From contig CADAPC010000019.1 of NCBI GenBank assembly GCA_902789725.1, positions 1 to 41,470 on the forward strand: a stretch of DNA of 41,470 bases, in the 5' to 3' direction. The stretch is from an uncultured Bacteroidales bacterium. GTDB taxonomy: Bacteria > Bacteroidota > Bacteroidia > Bacteroidales > Bacteroidaceae. Position numbers and translations under genes: made by a program. Positions within the stretch are counted from its first letter, which is position 1. Each line of letters begins with the position of its first letter. This document shows positions 18,646 through 27,606 of the stretch, in pieces. The notes below the pieces were generated by a model that did not search any database, had not been told where the DNA came from, and saw nothing but the letters and a program-made list of their open reading frames with translations.

Positions 18646-19646
18646 GCAAGTTTAGGATGTTGAAAATGGACTGTCATTGTCTTACAAAGATAATGGACAG
18701 CGATGGCGATGATAAAAATAACAGGCAGTATCACGAAAAAAGCACTCACGGTTGGTAGGCCAGTCCCCTTTGCCATGAAAAGAATTTGCAGAAGGGGAAA
18801 ATGGAAAAGATAAAATTCGTAGGAGAAGTCTTTCCAGACAGCTGTGCGAAGCAGCCACTTACATCCGTACCCGAAAGTGATGACCAGCACGGGCAGGAAA
18901 AGGGGAAGAAGGAACTGAAAATGCCAGTCGGCGCAATAGAGCAGCAGAAGCGCCGCAGAGGTTCCCAACAATGCGTTCAGGTGCTTCTTCACCCACGTCC
19001 AGTTGTTGAGCATCAGTACAGGGATGTAGAAGAAGCAGAGTTCGCCAGGAAATTGATAGTTGAGTGTAGAGAACAAAGGGTTCTCAGTATAGAGGTACGC
19101 AAATAACGTTGCATAATAATAGGACAATGAAAGGAGGATGATGGATAGCAGTGTGCGGTTAGTTCCCCAGCGTTTCATGGCCCAATGAACCATTGGAAGG
19201 CTGATGTAGAACAAGACTTCAATCTTCATAGTCCACAACGAACTGTTGATGAAGGGCATGACATTCTCCTCAAACATTCCTGGCAATGTGGGCTGGAGAA
19301 AGTTCAAGAAGAGAAGATTCGCCCATAGGTAGCTCCATGTTTCCGATTGCTTTAAAAAAGTTTCCAGAGGCAAAACCGTCAGGAACAAAGAAGCGATGAA
19401 AGCACCGAAGACTGCAATGGCATAGGGTGGATAGATTCTCAGAATCCTTTTCAGGACGAAACGTTTCACATCAGGCAAGTTCTGATAGCTGTTGAAATTC
19501 AGAAAACCACTCATGGCAAAGAAGCCTGCGACAAAGATGGCACTGTTGCAAAGGAAAATGTCTTCACCCCGGGTGATACAAAGATGGTTGCAGAAGATGC
19601 CTAATGCAAATACGTATCTCAGAAAGGTGAAGCAGTTATCCCTCAT
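18642..19646 (-). CDS. membrane acyltransferase (acyltransferase 3 family)
   Basis: The product of about 334 residues has roughly ten hydrophobic segments and the family signatures: RYVFALGIFCNHL at the N-terminus (histidine of the active site) and SLWTMKIEVLFYISLP in the middle. I chose the ATG at 19646 over the in-frame GTG at 19655. Members transfer acyl groups, often O-acetyl, to sugars of LPS, capsule or other envelope glycans. It sits 15 bases after the PorZ-like gene and overlaps the glycosyltransferase, so the three probably act on related surface material; that link is inference. Confidence 0.88.
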   Translation of the reverse strand: MRDNCFTFLRYVFALGIFCNHLCITRGEDIFLCNSAIFVAGFFAMSGFLNFNSYQNLPDVKRFVLKRILRIYPPYAIAVFGAFIASLFLTVLPLETFLKQSETWSYLWANLLFLNFLQPTLPGMFEENVMPFINSSLWTMKIEVLFYISLPMVHWAMKRWGTNRTLLSIILLSLSYYYATLFAYLYTENPLFSTLNYQFPGELCFFYIPVLMLNNWTWVKKHLNALLGTSAALLLLYCADWHFQFLLPLFLPVLVITFGYGCKWLLRTAVWKDFSYEFYLFHFPLLQILFMAKGTGLPTVSAFFVILPVIFIIAIAVHYLCKTMTVHFQHPKLA

Positions 19647-19661
19647 GTCCTCCACGCTGCG

Positions 19662-21734
19662 TTATTTGATGATAAGAATCTTGGCCACAGCCCCATTTTT
19701 CCCATCCTCATCGGTGCATAAGGCATAATAGATGCCTGAGGCCACATGCCGCCCGTTGTTGTAGCAGCAGTTCCACGAGAACTCGCCTCCCACACTGGTG
19801 CCTTCAGCCACGAGTTTGCCTGCCGCACTGACAATCTTCACGTCGGAATTGTACATCAGGCCTGTAATGTGCACATTTCCCTGGTATTCTGGTCGCACAG
19901 GATTTGGGAACACTTTCAGGCTGCTCGACTTCATGCTTGTAGCAGGATCGGTAGCATCGCCTTGGAAGGAACATAACCCCTTGGGAGTGGCGATGAACAC
20001 CTCACCTGTCTCTCCATTGATGGCCATGTCGTTGATTTCGTTACTGATGAGCGGAGAATTTTCTGTAGTGAAATGCTCAATTGTTTCCATGCCATCGGCA
20101 CTCAACAGATACACGCCATTCTCGGTCGTTCCCACCCATTTTCGGTTGCCTCCGTCAATAACGATGCACTTCACAGGCACACCGCTCAGTAGGTAGTCGC
20201 CCAATCCCGACCCATCATTGCGAGGTACGATGGGTTGGGTGAGGGTGAAGTTGCTATCAAAGATGTTTTCGGGCGTTCTGGTGATGAAGATGCCATGCGT
20301 GCACCCCATCCACATTGTGCCGTCCAAGTCCTCTGTCACACAATAGTAGAGGTCGGGCGAGTAGCTATCGCCGTTTTGGTTGGTGAAGGAGGAAAGGAAT
20401 CGGTGTTTGTCATCAGCCGTATTGTCGATGGTGCCATTGGTATTGATGACGAAGATGCCCGATGCACCAAATTCATTCGTCGTTCGTCGGCAAGTGCTCC
20501 ATGCCCACCCCCGCTGGTCGAAAATGGTATTGTCCCATGTGGGCTTTTTAGCAATTTCTTCAAAATAAAGTGACTTCCAGGAGCCATCCTTTTTGAGCAC
20601 TCGGAAAATCGTGTCACATTGGTCATTGCACATCCACAGGTTCCCTTGAGGGTCTTGTGCCATAGCCGAAGTCCATACATACAAATAGTAAGTGGCCACA
20701 TCGGGTAAAATCGATGTCAGCGGTGAATTGTCGGAATCATAGTGATGCACCATTTTGAAATCCTTGAACTCATACACTCCCGATGTGCGGGTGCTCACCC
20801 AATGGTGTTGAGGATCATTGGCATCCTGCACCACATCGGTTACATTCATGTACTCTCGTGCCTTCACAGAGGCTGTGATGGCTTCCTCGTCAAATGCGCT
20901 CCATTTCCCATCCTCATACATCATGACAGTTCCCGCCCGATCGATGTTCGGATAATGAAAGTTTCCACCTGCCACCAAAAGTCGGTTTCCCACCATGTTC
21001 AATTTGTAGCAGTAGTTGCGCACAGGCGAATTGGGCACAATGTTCTTCACCTGTTCCAGCAACGCCGCAGCCTCCTCTTTTTCCGCCGTGGTCAGTCCGA
21101 AGTTCACGGTGCTGGCAGCCATCTTGATCCAGTTGTTACCATCCAGCAGGTTCTTGCTTCGGTCTCCCTCCATCACCCCCGCAGCTGTCTTGGCATAAAT
21201 CTTTCCATTCTCTATTGTCGCATTCGTCACCTTGCTGCCAAATGTATAGAAATCCACAAAATACCCCTCATTCAGATTGATGAGTGCCAAGCCCGCATTC
21301 AGACTGATGAGTGCTTCACCTCCCACCACCTTCAGTTCGTTCAGAGTCTTGTCGCTCAGGGAGTTTTTCTTGATGTCGGGCATGTTCCACACCGAACCGT
21401 TCATGCCTAATAGGTCAATGTTACCGTTTTCATAGAGCAGCACCAATTTCTTACATTCCGCAGAGTAAGCAATGTCGGCAATGCCAAAATCGCTTTGTGC
21501 ATTCGTCTTATCATAAAGTTCCACCATGTTGTCCTCACTGTCATAGCTGAACAAATCGCCATTGGCAAGCACAAAGATGCGCGAGTCGGTCTTCACAACC
21601 TTGGTGACATTGTGGTAAGAGGCATAAATCTTCCATTCGTCAGCCAGCAAGCTATTCGTTGCAAGCAGGAGTACAAGACCCAACATGAGTCTTAACACAA
21701 AATAGTTTTCCTTTATTCTTGGTATTTTCATCAT
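19662..21734 (-). CDS. PorZ-like two-propeller protein with T9SS sorting domain
   Basis: The product of about 690 residues has a signal peptide ending NSLLADE. The N-terminal beta-propeller repeats include DEWKIYASYHNVTKVVKT and DLFSYDSEDNMVELYDK. Further propeller blades follow with the regulator-propeller look (DPQGNLWMCNDQ, EDLDGTMWMGCTHGIF, GGNRKWVGTTENGVY). The C-terminal domain (LKVFPNPVRPEYQG to GAVAKILIIK) is a type A T9SS sorting domain. This order, N-terminal start and length fit PorZ of Porphyromonas, an outer-surface T9SS component that binds anionic LPS. The frame opens with a TTG at 21740; the ATG at 21734 is the likely start. It is in the prmC operon, 35 bases after prmC. Confidence 0.8.
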   Translation of the reverse strand: MMKIPRIKENYFVLRLMLGLVLLLATNSLLADEWKIYASYHNVTKVVKTDSRIFVLANGDLFSYDSEDNMVELYDKTNAQSDFGIADIAYSAECKKLVLLYENGNIDLLGMNGSVWNMPDIKKNSLSDKTLNELKVVGGEALISLNAGLALINLNEGYFVDFYTFGSKVTNATIENGKIYAKTAAGVMEGDRSKNLLDGNNWIKMAASTVNFGLTTAEKEEAAALLEQVKNIVPNSPVRNYCYKLNMVGNRLLVAGGNFHYPNIDRAGTVMMYEDGKWSAFDEEAITASVKAREYMNVTDVVQDANDPQHHWVSTRTSGVYEFKDFKMVHHYDSDNSPLTSILPDVATYYLYVWTSAMAQDPQGNLWMCNDQCDTIFRVLKKDGSWKSLYFEEIAKKPTWDNTIFDQRGWAWSTCRRTTNEFGASGIFVINTNGTIDNTADDKHRFLSSFTNQNGDSYSPDLYYCVTEDLDGTMWMGCTHGIFITRTPENIFDSNFTLTQPIVPRNDGSGLGDYLLSGVPVKCIVIDGGNRKWVGTTENGVYLLSADGMETIEHFTTENSPLISNEINDMAINGETGEVFIATPKGLCSFQGDATDPATSMKSSSLKVFPNPVRPEYQGNVHITGLMYNSDVKIVSAAGKLVAEGTSVGGEFSWNCCYNNGRHVASGIYYALCTDEDGKNGAVAKILIIK

Positions 21735-21769
21735 TCTCAACCTTTAGTTCAATTAAGTAACGAAAAATG

Positions 21770-22642
21770 TCATCCCTTTATTGCCTTCACCATTCGGTCG
21801 TTGCCAAACATATCCTTTCGCAGCTCCACTTCCTGATAATTCATCCCTTTCAGCAGCTCCACCACTTCGTTGCCAAATCGGCGGTTCACCTCAAAGTAGA
21901 GTCCCCCACCCTCTTTCAACATCCTCATGCCCATTTGCACTATCTTCTTGTAGAAAATCAGTGGGTCGTTATTGGGGACAAACAAAGCCAACCTTGGCTC
22001 ATGCTCCAGCACATTCCTGTCCATCTCCGCAGATTCCTCTTCGCAAATGTAAGGTGGGTTGCTCACTATGATGTCATAAGCCATCGTGTTACCACTGTCG
22101 TTACCATTTCCCAACACATCCACCTGCTCAAATGACACTTTCACTCCTTGTTTCTCCGCATTTCGTTTGGCTATGCGCAAGGCCACCTCACTCACGTCCC
22201 ATGCTTCCACCTCAGCACCCTCCACCATCTTGGCTAATGCCACTGCTATGCACCCACTTCCTGTGCCCACATCAAGCATCCTCACCATCTGCCCCGTCTT
22301 GTTCACCACGCGTTGCTCACAATCGGCCACTACCCATCTCACCAGTTCCTCCGTTTCTGGTCGCGGAATCAGCACCCCAGGCTCCACCAGCAGTTCCATG
22401 CCGCAAAAGTCAGCTACCCCCAGCACATACTGCACGGGAGCTCCCTCACTCACTTGCCAAGCCTTCTCCCTCACATCTTCCACCTTTTCGCTGGCTATCG
22501 GCTTGCCGTTGTCCATCAACACATTTTCTACTGTCCATCCGCACACCTTCTCCATCAAGAGGAGTGCCGTCGCTTTGGCCTCCCCGCGTTCCATGCCATT
22601 CTCCTCAAATAGCCTCTTTATGTCTCTATAAGTCCTGTTCAT
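21770..22642 (-). CDS. prmC: peptide chain release factor N5-glutamine methyltransferase
   Basis: The 290-residue length is normal. The SAM-binding motif LDVGTGSGCIAVALA is at about 123-137 and the catalytic NPPY at 195-198 (VSNPPYICEEE); the N-terminal helical domain includes PVQYVLGVADFCG and LIPRPETEELV. The enzyme methylates the GGQ glutamine of release factors RF1 and RF2. It heads a minus-strand operon with the PorZ-like gene, the acyltransferase and the glycosyltransferase. Confidence 0.95.
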   Translation of the reverse strand: MNRTYRDIKRLFEENGMERGEAKATALLLMEKVCGWTVENVLMDNGKPIASEKVEDVREKAWQVSEGAPVQYVLGVADFCGMELLVEPGVLIPRPETEELVRWVVADCEQRVVNKTGQMVRMLDVGTGSGCIAVALAKMVEGAEVEAWDVSEVALRIAKRNAEKQGVKVSFEQVDVLGNGNDSGNTMAYDIIVSNPPYICEEESAEMDRNVLEHEPRLALFVPNNDPLIFYKKIVQMGMRMLKEGGGLYFEVNRRFGNEVVELLKGMNYQEVELRKDMFGNDRMVKAIKG

Positions 22643-22646
22643 GTTG

Positions 22647-22677
22647 CGAAGTTACGCCTTTTCTTTCATCCTGCAAA
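22647..22677 (-). promoter_or_regulatory. prmC operon promoter
   Basis: On the minus strand TTTG (22674-22677) and TAACTTCG (22647-22654, one mismatch to TAnnTTTG) are separated by 19 bases. The prmC ATG is only five bases further, which implies a very short leader. Confidence 0.55.
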
Positions 22678-22687
22678 GAAAATCAAC

Positions 22688-22725
22688 AAAAAAGTGGCGG
22701 ACACCCCACATTGGGAGCCCGCCAC
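22688..22725 (-). terminator. intrinsic terminator reading leftward, without a visible gene
   Basis: GTGGCGG (22694-22700) pairs with CCGCCAC (22719-22725), with an inner CCCA/TGGG pairing. On the minus strand the stem is followed by a run of six T. No minus-strand gene lies immediately to its right. Confidence 0.55.
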
Positions 22726-22800
22726 AATTGTATAGACGAGATTCGTTTACGGTATGTTCTAAAAATTAGCTTTCAATTGTTTTTAGTTGATTTTGGAGTA

Positions 22801-22908
22801 GATTTGGGTGCAAGACCGCAGGGGCATAGCAGTGTGCGCACCACGCAGCGTTATGCCGAAGTGAAACAAAGTACCATTCTCAACAACCTGCATCGAGCAG
22901 CTCGGTAG
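22801..22908 (+). pseudogene. tyrosine recombinase (integrase) C-terminal remnant
   Basis: The final 35 codons of an open frame read DLGARPQGHSSVRTTQRYAE and then VKQSTILNNLHRAAR, ending at a stop codon. GHSSVRTTQRYAEV is the conserved C-terminal box of phage-type integrases, carrying the box-II His and the catalytic Tyr. The upstream part of the same frame is antisense to prmC and has no integrase features, so the N-terminal and core domains are gone. A hairpin at 22913-22937 follows the stop. Confidence 0.75.
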
Positions 22909-22912
22909 AAAG

Positions 22913-22937
22913 TGGGTAGAACATTGCACTCTACCCA
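22913..22937 (+). terminator. hairpin after the integrase remnant
   Basis: TGGGTAGA and TCTACCCA form an 8-bp stem around a 9-base loop, followed by TTTTCT. It is five bases past the integrase stop codon and may be the original terminator. Confidence 0.45.
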
Positions 22938-22952
22938 TTTTCTACCTCTATA

Positions 22953-22996
22953 GTACCTCGCATGTACCTCGCATGTACCTCGCATGTACCTCGCAT
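22953..22996. repeat. 11-bp tandem array, four perfect copies
   Basis: GTACCTCGCAT is repeated four times without change at 22953, 22964, 22975 and 22986. A degenerate start of the same word (CTCTATAGTACC) precedes it. Confidence 0.95.
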
Positions 22997-23124
22997 CGAT
23001 AGAAAAGCACTTTTCTATAGACGTTCTAATGGCTTTCTAATGGGTTAAGGTATCGATTCACCGATACATCTGTAAAGGTTAAAACATCATTTCGTCACAT
23101 TTTCTTGATTTTTTTGTTAAATTA

Positions 23125-23156
23125 TTTGTTACATTTATTTTTCTTCTCTATCTTTG
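23125..23156 (+). promoter_or_regulatory. promoter of the small membrane ORFs
   Basis: TTTG (23125-23128) and TATCTTTG (23149-23156) are separated by 20 bases, an exact consensus match. The next ORF start is 69 bases further, leaving a leader of about 60 bases. Confidence 0.75.
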
Positions 23157-23224
23157 CCCCCAAAACTGTGAAACCCACATAGGGGGGACACAGGAAACAC
23201 ACGGTAAAAACAAGGGAATTGCCT

Positions 23225-23326
23225 ATGTACGTATATTATGGTTATATAGCTCTTGCCGCAATTATGGCATTTGTCGCTGCTGGTCTTGCAATAGATTATT
23301 TCAGGAACAAACAGAAATTTGTATGA
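23225..23326 (+). CDS. 33-residue single-span membrane protein
   Basis: The ORF encodes a Tyr-rich start (MYVYYGYI), a hydrophobic span (ALAAIMAFVAAGLAIDYF) and a basic end (RNKQKFV). Size and shape fit a small inner-membrane protein, and an exact-consensus promoter lies upstream. The start codon lies in CCTATGT (23222-23228), which is complementary to ACATAGG at 23177-23183 in the leader, so the start could be masked by RNA pairing. Its stop overlaps an ATG at 23323. I know no family for it. Confidence 0.5.
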   Translation: MYVYYGYIALAAIMAFVAAGLAIDYFRNKQKFV

Positions 23327-23372
23327 ATATTTTTGCTTCCGGCATAGTGAGAGAAGTAGCTAAGTATTCAAA

Positions 23373-23525
23373 TTGACAGCGACAGGAGCCTTTATTACTC
23401 CCAGCTTCTCCACTACAGAAGTGGCTCAAAATGTAATTGGCGGTATGGCTGTAACGGCAGTCCTTACTTTTATCATCGGCATTGGTTTGCATCGCATCGC
23501 AGACCACATGGAAGGGAAAGATTAA
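23373..23525 (+). CDS. possible 50-residue membrane protein with TTG start
   Basis: From a TTG at 23373 the frame reads LTATGAFITPSFSTTEV, a membrane span (VIGGMAVTAVLTFIIGIG) and a polar end (LHRIADHMEGKD). The frame has no ATG upstream; the only one inside is at 23445. A short ORF starting at 23323 (MNIFASGIVREVAKYSN), coupled to the previous gene by ATGA, runs into a stop two bases later in another frame. The original gene may therefore have been 23323-23525 with a one-base loss near 23372. Either reading makes this a partner of the ORF at 23225. Confidence 0.4.
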   Translation: MTATGAFITPSFSTTEVAQNVIGGMAVTAVLTFIIGIGLHRIADHMEGKD

Positions 23526-23708
23526 CGAAGAGATGAATTGGAAAGGGCAAAATTTACTGATCTTTAACAAAAATATAAAACGACTTTAACCTATTATATC
23601 TGCTATTTTAGGAAAGTTGGCGTTCAACTAATCTAAGACTGTTTTTTAGTTTTCGAGATACAAAGTTACGAAATATTTGTTTACTAATCTTTAATTACTA
23701 ACAACATT

Positions 23709-26700
23709 ATGAAGAAAAGTTTACTTTTTCTGGCATCGTTGCTGATGAGTGCAAGTTCGTTTGCGCAAAGCTTCACAGCAACGTGGACAAAGCCAACAGT
23801 GACAAACTTCGTTGAGATGGCTGATGACGGAGAAACCAATCTGTTCCTTTACAACGTGAAGGCCAATGGTTTCCTGGTTGGTCACAACGAATACAACACT
23901 CGTGCATCGGTCTCGGAGTATGGTGACACCATTCGCATGAAAGCACTTGATGGCGGTTACTGGAATCTACAATGCTATCCAGCGCAGTACACGAACAAGA
24001 ACAAATGGCTCTACGTGTCGTGCAACTCTTGGGATGCTCTGTGGGTGGATGGTTCTGCCAATAGCGCAAACTATCCCGGCACAGCCACTTGGGTGGTGGA
24101 AAAGCAAGATGGTGGAGGCTACAAACTGCTGAACACCTATTCTTGGACAGAGGTGGACGAAAACACTGACACTGAAGTGGAAAAGAGTTTCACGGGTCCA
24201 CTTGTAGTGGGCACCAAGGTGAAGGGTGAAGAAGGCAACACACGTGTGTTCATCTACAATCCAGATGCCACTTATTCGTATGACATTGAGGGAGAAACCA
24301 TTGAAGGTGCTACCGCCTTTGAGGGCGAAGTATATGACCTTTGGCAGTTCGTTGCTCCAGACGAATATGATGCTTACACAGGCAAAGTTGCAGCCTATCT
24401 GGCCGCAGAGAACCTGAAGAAGCAGATTGAGTATGCCATGAACAACGGCATTGCCGCCTCAGAGCTGGCTGACCAGTTTGCAGTGTATAACAATCTGGAA
24501 AGTTCAGCAAGCGAACTGAAGGCTGCCGCCGATGTAGCATACGACAAGGGCCGCTGGGTGGAGATCAAAGAATACTTTGCCAACATCACTCAGGGCGAGA
24601 AGAACGACGTGTCGGGCGTGTTCGTAAACAACAACTTTGCTGACGGCACCATTAACGGATGGGACATTACCTATCAGGGTAATTCTACTGCTGCCACAAA
24701 CATCGGCTATCAGTACTCTTCTGGTACGTCCAACATCACCATTCCTGAGACAGGCGAAGTGGTGATGGGTTACATCAACGGCGATGCTTGGGTGAGTGGA
24801 TTCATCGAAGCTTGGAAAGACAACAACTCTCCTAATTACCTGGGCGACGGCTCTATCACACAGACCATCCCTGCTCTGCCAGCAGGTAAGTACATGTTGT
24901 CTGTGGATGCCATTGTAAGCAACCAGAATCGTGTTTCTGATCCATCGAATCCTGACCACTATCCTGACGATGTGCAGCTCTTTGCCAAGGCTTCGCTCGA
25001 CGGCAAGGAATACTACACAGACATGTACACAAAGGATGGCAAGCCAGAGCATTTCGAGTTCACCTTCATCCACACGGGTGGTTCTATGACACTTGGTCTG
25101 CGCGTCATCAACAGTGCAGAGGCTAAGATGCCAGCCAACTGGATTGCAATGGACAACCTCGAACTCTTCTATTATGGCGAAGTAACGGATGACCCAGAGA
25201 AGGTGTTCCTTGATGCAGCCATTGCTAAGGCAGAGGAAACTTATCCTGCCGAGGAAATGGATGATCTGAAGGCTTACTCGGGCGATCTGGAAACCTACAC
25301 AACAGCCCTGGCCAATGCCAAGAACATTTCTGAAAACGGTGGCGAATATGCTGAAGCTCAGAAGACATTGGAGGCTGCTCAGGCTACACTGGCCGCTTCT
25401 ATCCAAGCATACGACAAACTGTTGGCTCTGCAGGACGAGGCTGCTGAGAGAATGGAACAGTTCGACGGCACCAAGTTTGCAGGCATCTCTGACGATTTGA
25501 GCGATATGCTCGGTGAATGGGAAGAGGCTTACAGAGACTGCAGCTACACGGTTGAGGAGATTGAGGGTCTCACCGACAAGCTCTCAGCCGCCATCAACAA
25601 CTACGTTTCCGAGAATTTGGAAGCTGGTGACGACATCACCTTCATGATTCAGAACGGTAACTTCGACAAGGACTTCTCTGGTTGGGCTACTACAGGTGCA
25701 AGACCAGCATGGGGTGGTATCAATGCCAATCCTAACGGTACAATGTCTGACATCACTATGGAGTCGGGCAATGCTGAGGTATATCATGCTCAGTTTACTA
25801 TGTCTCAAACTATTTTCAACATGCCTGCCGGTCTCTATCAGTTCACTTGCCAGGGCTTCGTACGTTGTGATGACGGCTCCAAGAACGAAGGTGCGCTCTA
25901 TGCCACCATTAATGGCCAGGAGCAGTCTTCTTCACTCCCACTCATCACTGACTATGCAACAGAAGAGCAGCTGTTCTCTGATGGCACATGGTGGGACGAC
26001 CAGCTGTCTGGCGGTAGTTATGTGCCTAACGGTATGCCAGGTGCAAACTATCACTTCAGCCACACAATTGAAGGAAATGAATTCCCCGACTACACCACCA
26101 CGCTCAACATCACCCTGCAGGAAGCTGCTGACGTGACCGTAGGTGTGAAGTGTACAAACTCAAGCAACTGGGTCATCTTTGACAATTTCCGTCTGACATA
26201 CCTTGGCGACGGTGCTGATGCTTACCAGATTGCCATCGACCAGAAGCTGGCTGAACTCAACAAATATATCGAATCCGCTCAGAATGATGGTAAGGTGATT
26301 GGTAACGATGCAGTGAAGAGTGCTGAAGACCTGGAGAAGGGTAAGAAGGACCTGAAGACTTCAGAAGAGTGCATTGCTTTCATTGCTAAGATTGACGAAG
26401 CTATCGACTATGCCAAGAAGTCGGTTGATGCTTACGCTGACGCTGACAACACGCAGATGTCGCTGGCTATGGCCATTGAGAATTCAGAAAATGCAGCACT
26501 GGCTGAAGAGGCTAACGCTTACATGAATGCCAATATGGAAGCTATCAGCAACGCTGATGCTACTTTGGAGGAAATCACAGTTATCCTCGCTAAGATGAAG
26601 GGGTACATCACTCAATTAGCAATGCCAGTCAATTACGCTTCTGCTACAGACGAAAATCCTGTGGACGTTTCAAACGTAATTGTTAATGCCACATTCGACG

Positions 26701-27404
26701 AGATTGGCAACTTCGACGGTTGGTCAACAGGCTTTGGTGCTGGTGGTACAACTTCTACCAACGCTGAATGCTACGAGAAGACATTCGACGTATATCAGGA
26801 CATCGTAGGTCTGCCTGCTGGTACATACGAGGTTTCTGTTCAGGGTTACTATCGTCAAGGTTCTTCCGCTAACGACTACACGAACACCCAGACAGAGGAA
26901 GGCACTCCCGCTTATAATACAGTGCTCTATGCTACGGGTGAGAATGGTGCAGAAAGCTCTGCTCCTATCATGAGCATCTGCGCTGACATGCTCGAAACGG
27001 CTTTGGCTGGAAGCACCTCTGTTGGTGATGGTGCATACTGGGTACCAAACACAATGGCTGAGGCTACAGTATGGTTCGATGCCGTTGATGATGCAGGTGA
27101 ACCTATTGGTTACTATTCTTCTGCTAAGCACCCAGGTTTCAACGCTGTAATCGTGAAGGTGGGTGAGGATGGTAAGCTCCGCATCGGTGTGAAGAAGGAT
27201 GTCACCATCTCCGCTGACTGGGCTATCTTCGACAACTTCAAATTGACTTACTTTGGTGCTGACAGTTCTAAGGAACCAACCGACATCGAGGGTATTGACG
27301 TGGCTGCTCCAGCCAAAGCTAATGGCAAGTACTTCGAGAACGGCCGCATCGTCATCGTGAAGAACGGCGTGAAGTACAATGTGGCTGGTCAGGCGATTAA
27401 GTAA
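23709..27404 (+). CDS. giant modular secreted protein, permuted T9SS-like tail
   Basis: The 1231-residue product has a signal peptide (1-20, ending SSFAQ). Residues 20-220 form a module with LYNVKANGFLVGHNEYNTRA, shared with the protein at 27607. Then helical FIVAR-like segments (about 225-290, 498-635, 840-975) alternate with beta-rich sandwich-like segments (about 300-495, 640-835, 975-1185), the latter with the pattern NGNFDxDFSGW, GLYQFTCQGF and VIFDNFRLTYLG. The tail (FENGRIVIVKNGVKYN, VAGQAIK) is nearly identical to that of the next gene. No catalytic residues stand out. It is probably a surface glycan-binding or structural protein and is a paralogue of the neighbour at 27607. A terminator follows at 27440. 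Confidence 0.85.
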   Translation: MKKSLLFLASLLMSASSFAQSFTATWTKPTVTNFVEMADDGETNLFLYNVKANGFLVGHNEYNTRASVSEYGDTIRMKALDGGYWNLQCYPAQYTNKNKWLYVSCNSWDALWVDGSANSANYPGTATWVVEKQDGGGYKLLNTYSWTEVDENTDTEVEKSFTGPLVVGTKVKGEEGNTRVFIYNPDATYSYDIEGETIEGATAFEGEVYDLWQFVAPDEYDAYTGKVAAYLAAENLKKQIEYAMNNGIAASELADQFAVYNNLESSASELKAAADVAYDKGRWVEIKEYFANITQGEKNDVSGVFVNNNFADGTINGWDITYQGNSTAATNIGYQYSSGTSNITIPETGEVVMGYINGDAWVSGFIEAWKDNNSPNYLGDGSITQTIPALPAGKYMLSVDAIVSNQNRVSDPSNPDHYPDDVQLFAKASLDGKEYYTDMYTKDGKPEHFEFTFIHTGGSMTLGLRVINSAEAKMPANWIAMDNLELFYYGEVTDDPEKVFLDAAIAKAEETYPAEEMDDLKAYSGDLETYTTALANAKNISENGGEYAEAQKTLEAAQATLAASIQAYDKLLALQDEAAERMEQFDGTKFAGISDDLSDMLGEWEEAYRDCSYTVEEIEGLTDKLSAAINNYVSENLEAGDDITFMIQNGNFDKDFSGWATTGARPAWGGINANPNGTMSDITMESGNAEVYHAQFTMSQTIFNMPAGLYQFTCQGFVRCDDGSKNEGALYATINGQEQSSSLPLITDYATEEQLFSDGTWWDDQLSGGSYVPNGMPGANYHFSHTIEGNEFPDYTTTLNITLQEAADVTVGVKCTNSSNWVIFDNFRLTYLGDGADAYQIAIDQKLAELNKYIESAQNDGKVIGNDAVKSAEDLEKGKKDLKTSEECIAFIAKIDEAIDYAKKSVDAYADADNTQMSLAMAIENSENAALAEEANAYMNANMEAISNADATLEEITVILAKMKGYITQLAMPVNYASATDENPVDVSNVIVNATFDEIGNFDGWSTGFGAGGTTSTNAECYEKTFDVYQDIVGLPAGTYEVSVQGYYRQGSSANDYTNTQTEEGTPAYNTVLYATGENGAESSAPIMSICADMLETALAGSTSVGDGAYWVPNTMAEATVWFDAVDDAGEPIGYYSSAKHPGFNAVIVKVGEDGKLRIGVKKDVTISADWAIFDNFKLTYFGADSSKEPTDIEGIDVAAPAKANGKYFENGRIVIVKNGVKYNVAGQAIK

Positions 27405-27439
27405 ATCATGTAATAAAGAAAAGGTTAGACAATTTTTTG

Positions 27440-27482
27440 AAGGTGGCGGACTCCATGCGAATGGAAATCGCCACCTTTTTTT
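27440..27482 (+). terminator. intrinsic terminator
   Basis: AAGGTGGCG (27440-27448) pairs with CGCCACCTT (27469-27477), followed by a T-run. It ends transcription of the gene at 23709. Confidence 0.85.
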
Positions 27483-27536
27483 GTGCCTTATTTGATTTTT
27501 TCTTTTTGGAAAAATGGGAGTGAAGAAAAAAAGTTG

Positions 27537-27544
27537 TATATTTG
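27537..27544 (+). promoter_or_regulatory. possible -7 box for the gene at 27607
   Basis: TATATTTG fits TAnnTTTG and is followed by CAGCG. The nearest upstream TTTG is 28 bases away, longer than usual, so the -33 element is uncertain. Confidence 0.45.
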
Positions 27545-27606
27545 CAGCGTATTTTATCCAATTAACTAACTATTTTTAATCATCTTACTAAACTAATCTT
27601 TTGTTT

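Larger units (their letters stand above)
22643..23224. other. gene-poor stretch between prmC and the small membrane ORFs
   Basis: No intact gene is visible. The stretch holds the prmC promoter, a minus-strand terminator, an integrase C-terminal remnant, two hairpins, an 11-bp tandem array and the promoter and leader of the ORF at 23225, listed separately. A 9-bp-arm hairpin lies at 22999-23018 (ATAGAAAAG, CTTTTCTAT). Confidence 0.6.

Noticed and set aside
22132..22800. 258-residue plus-strand ORF over prmC
   Set aside because: Its first part is antisense to prmC with low-complexity Pro/Ser-rich composition; only the last 35 codons have integrase features.
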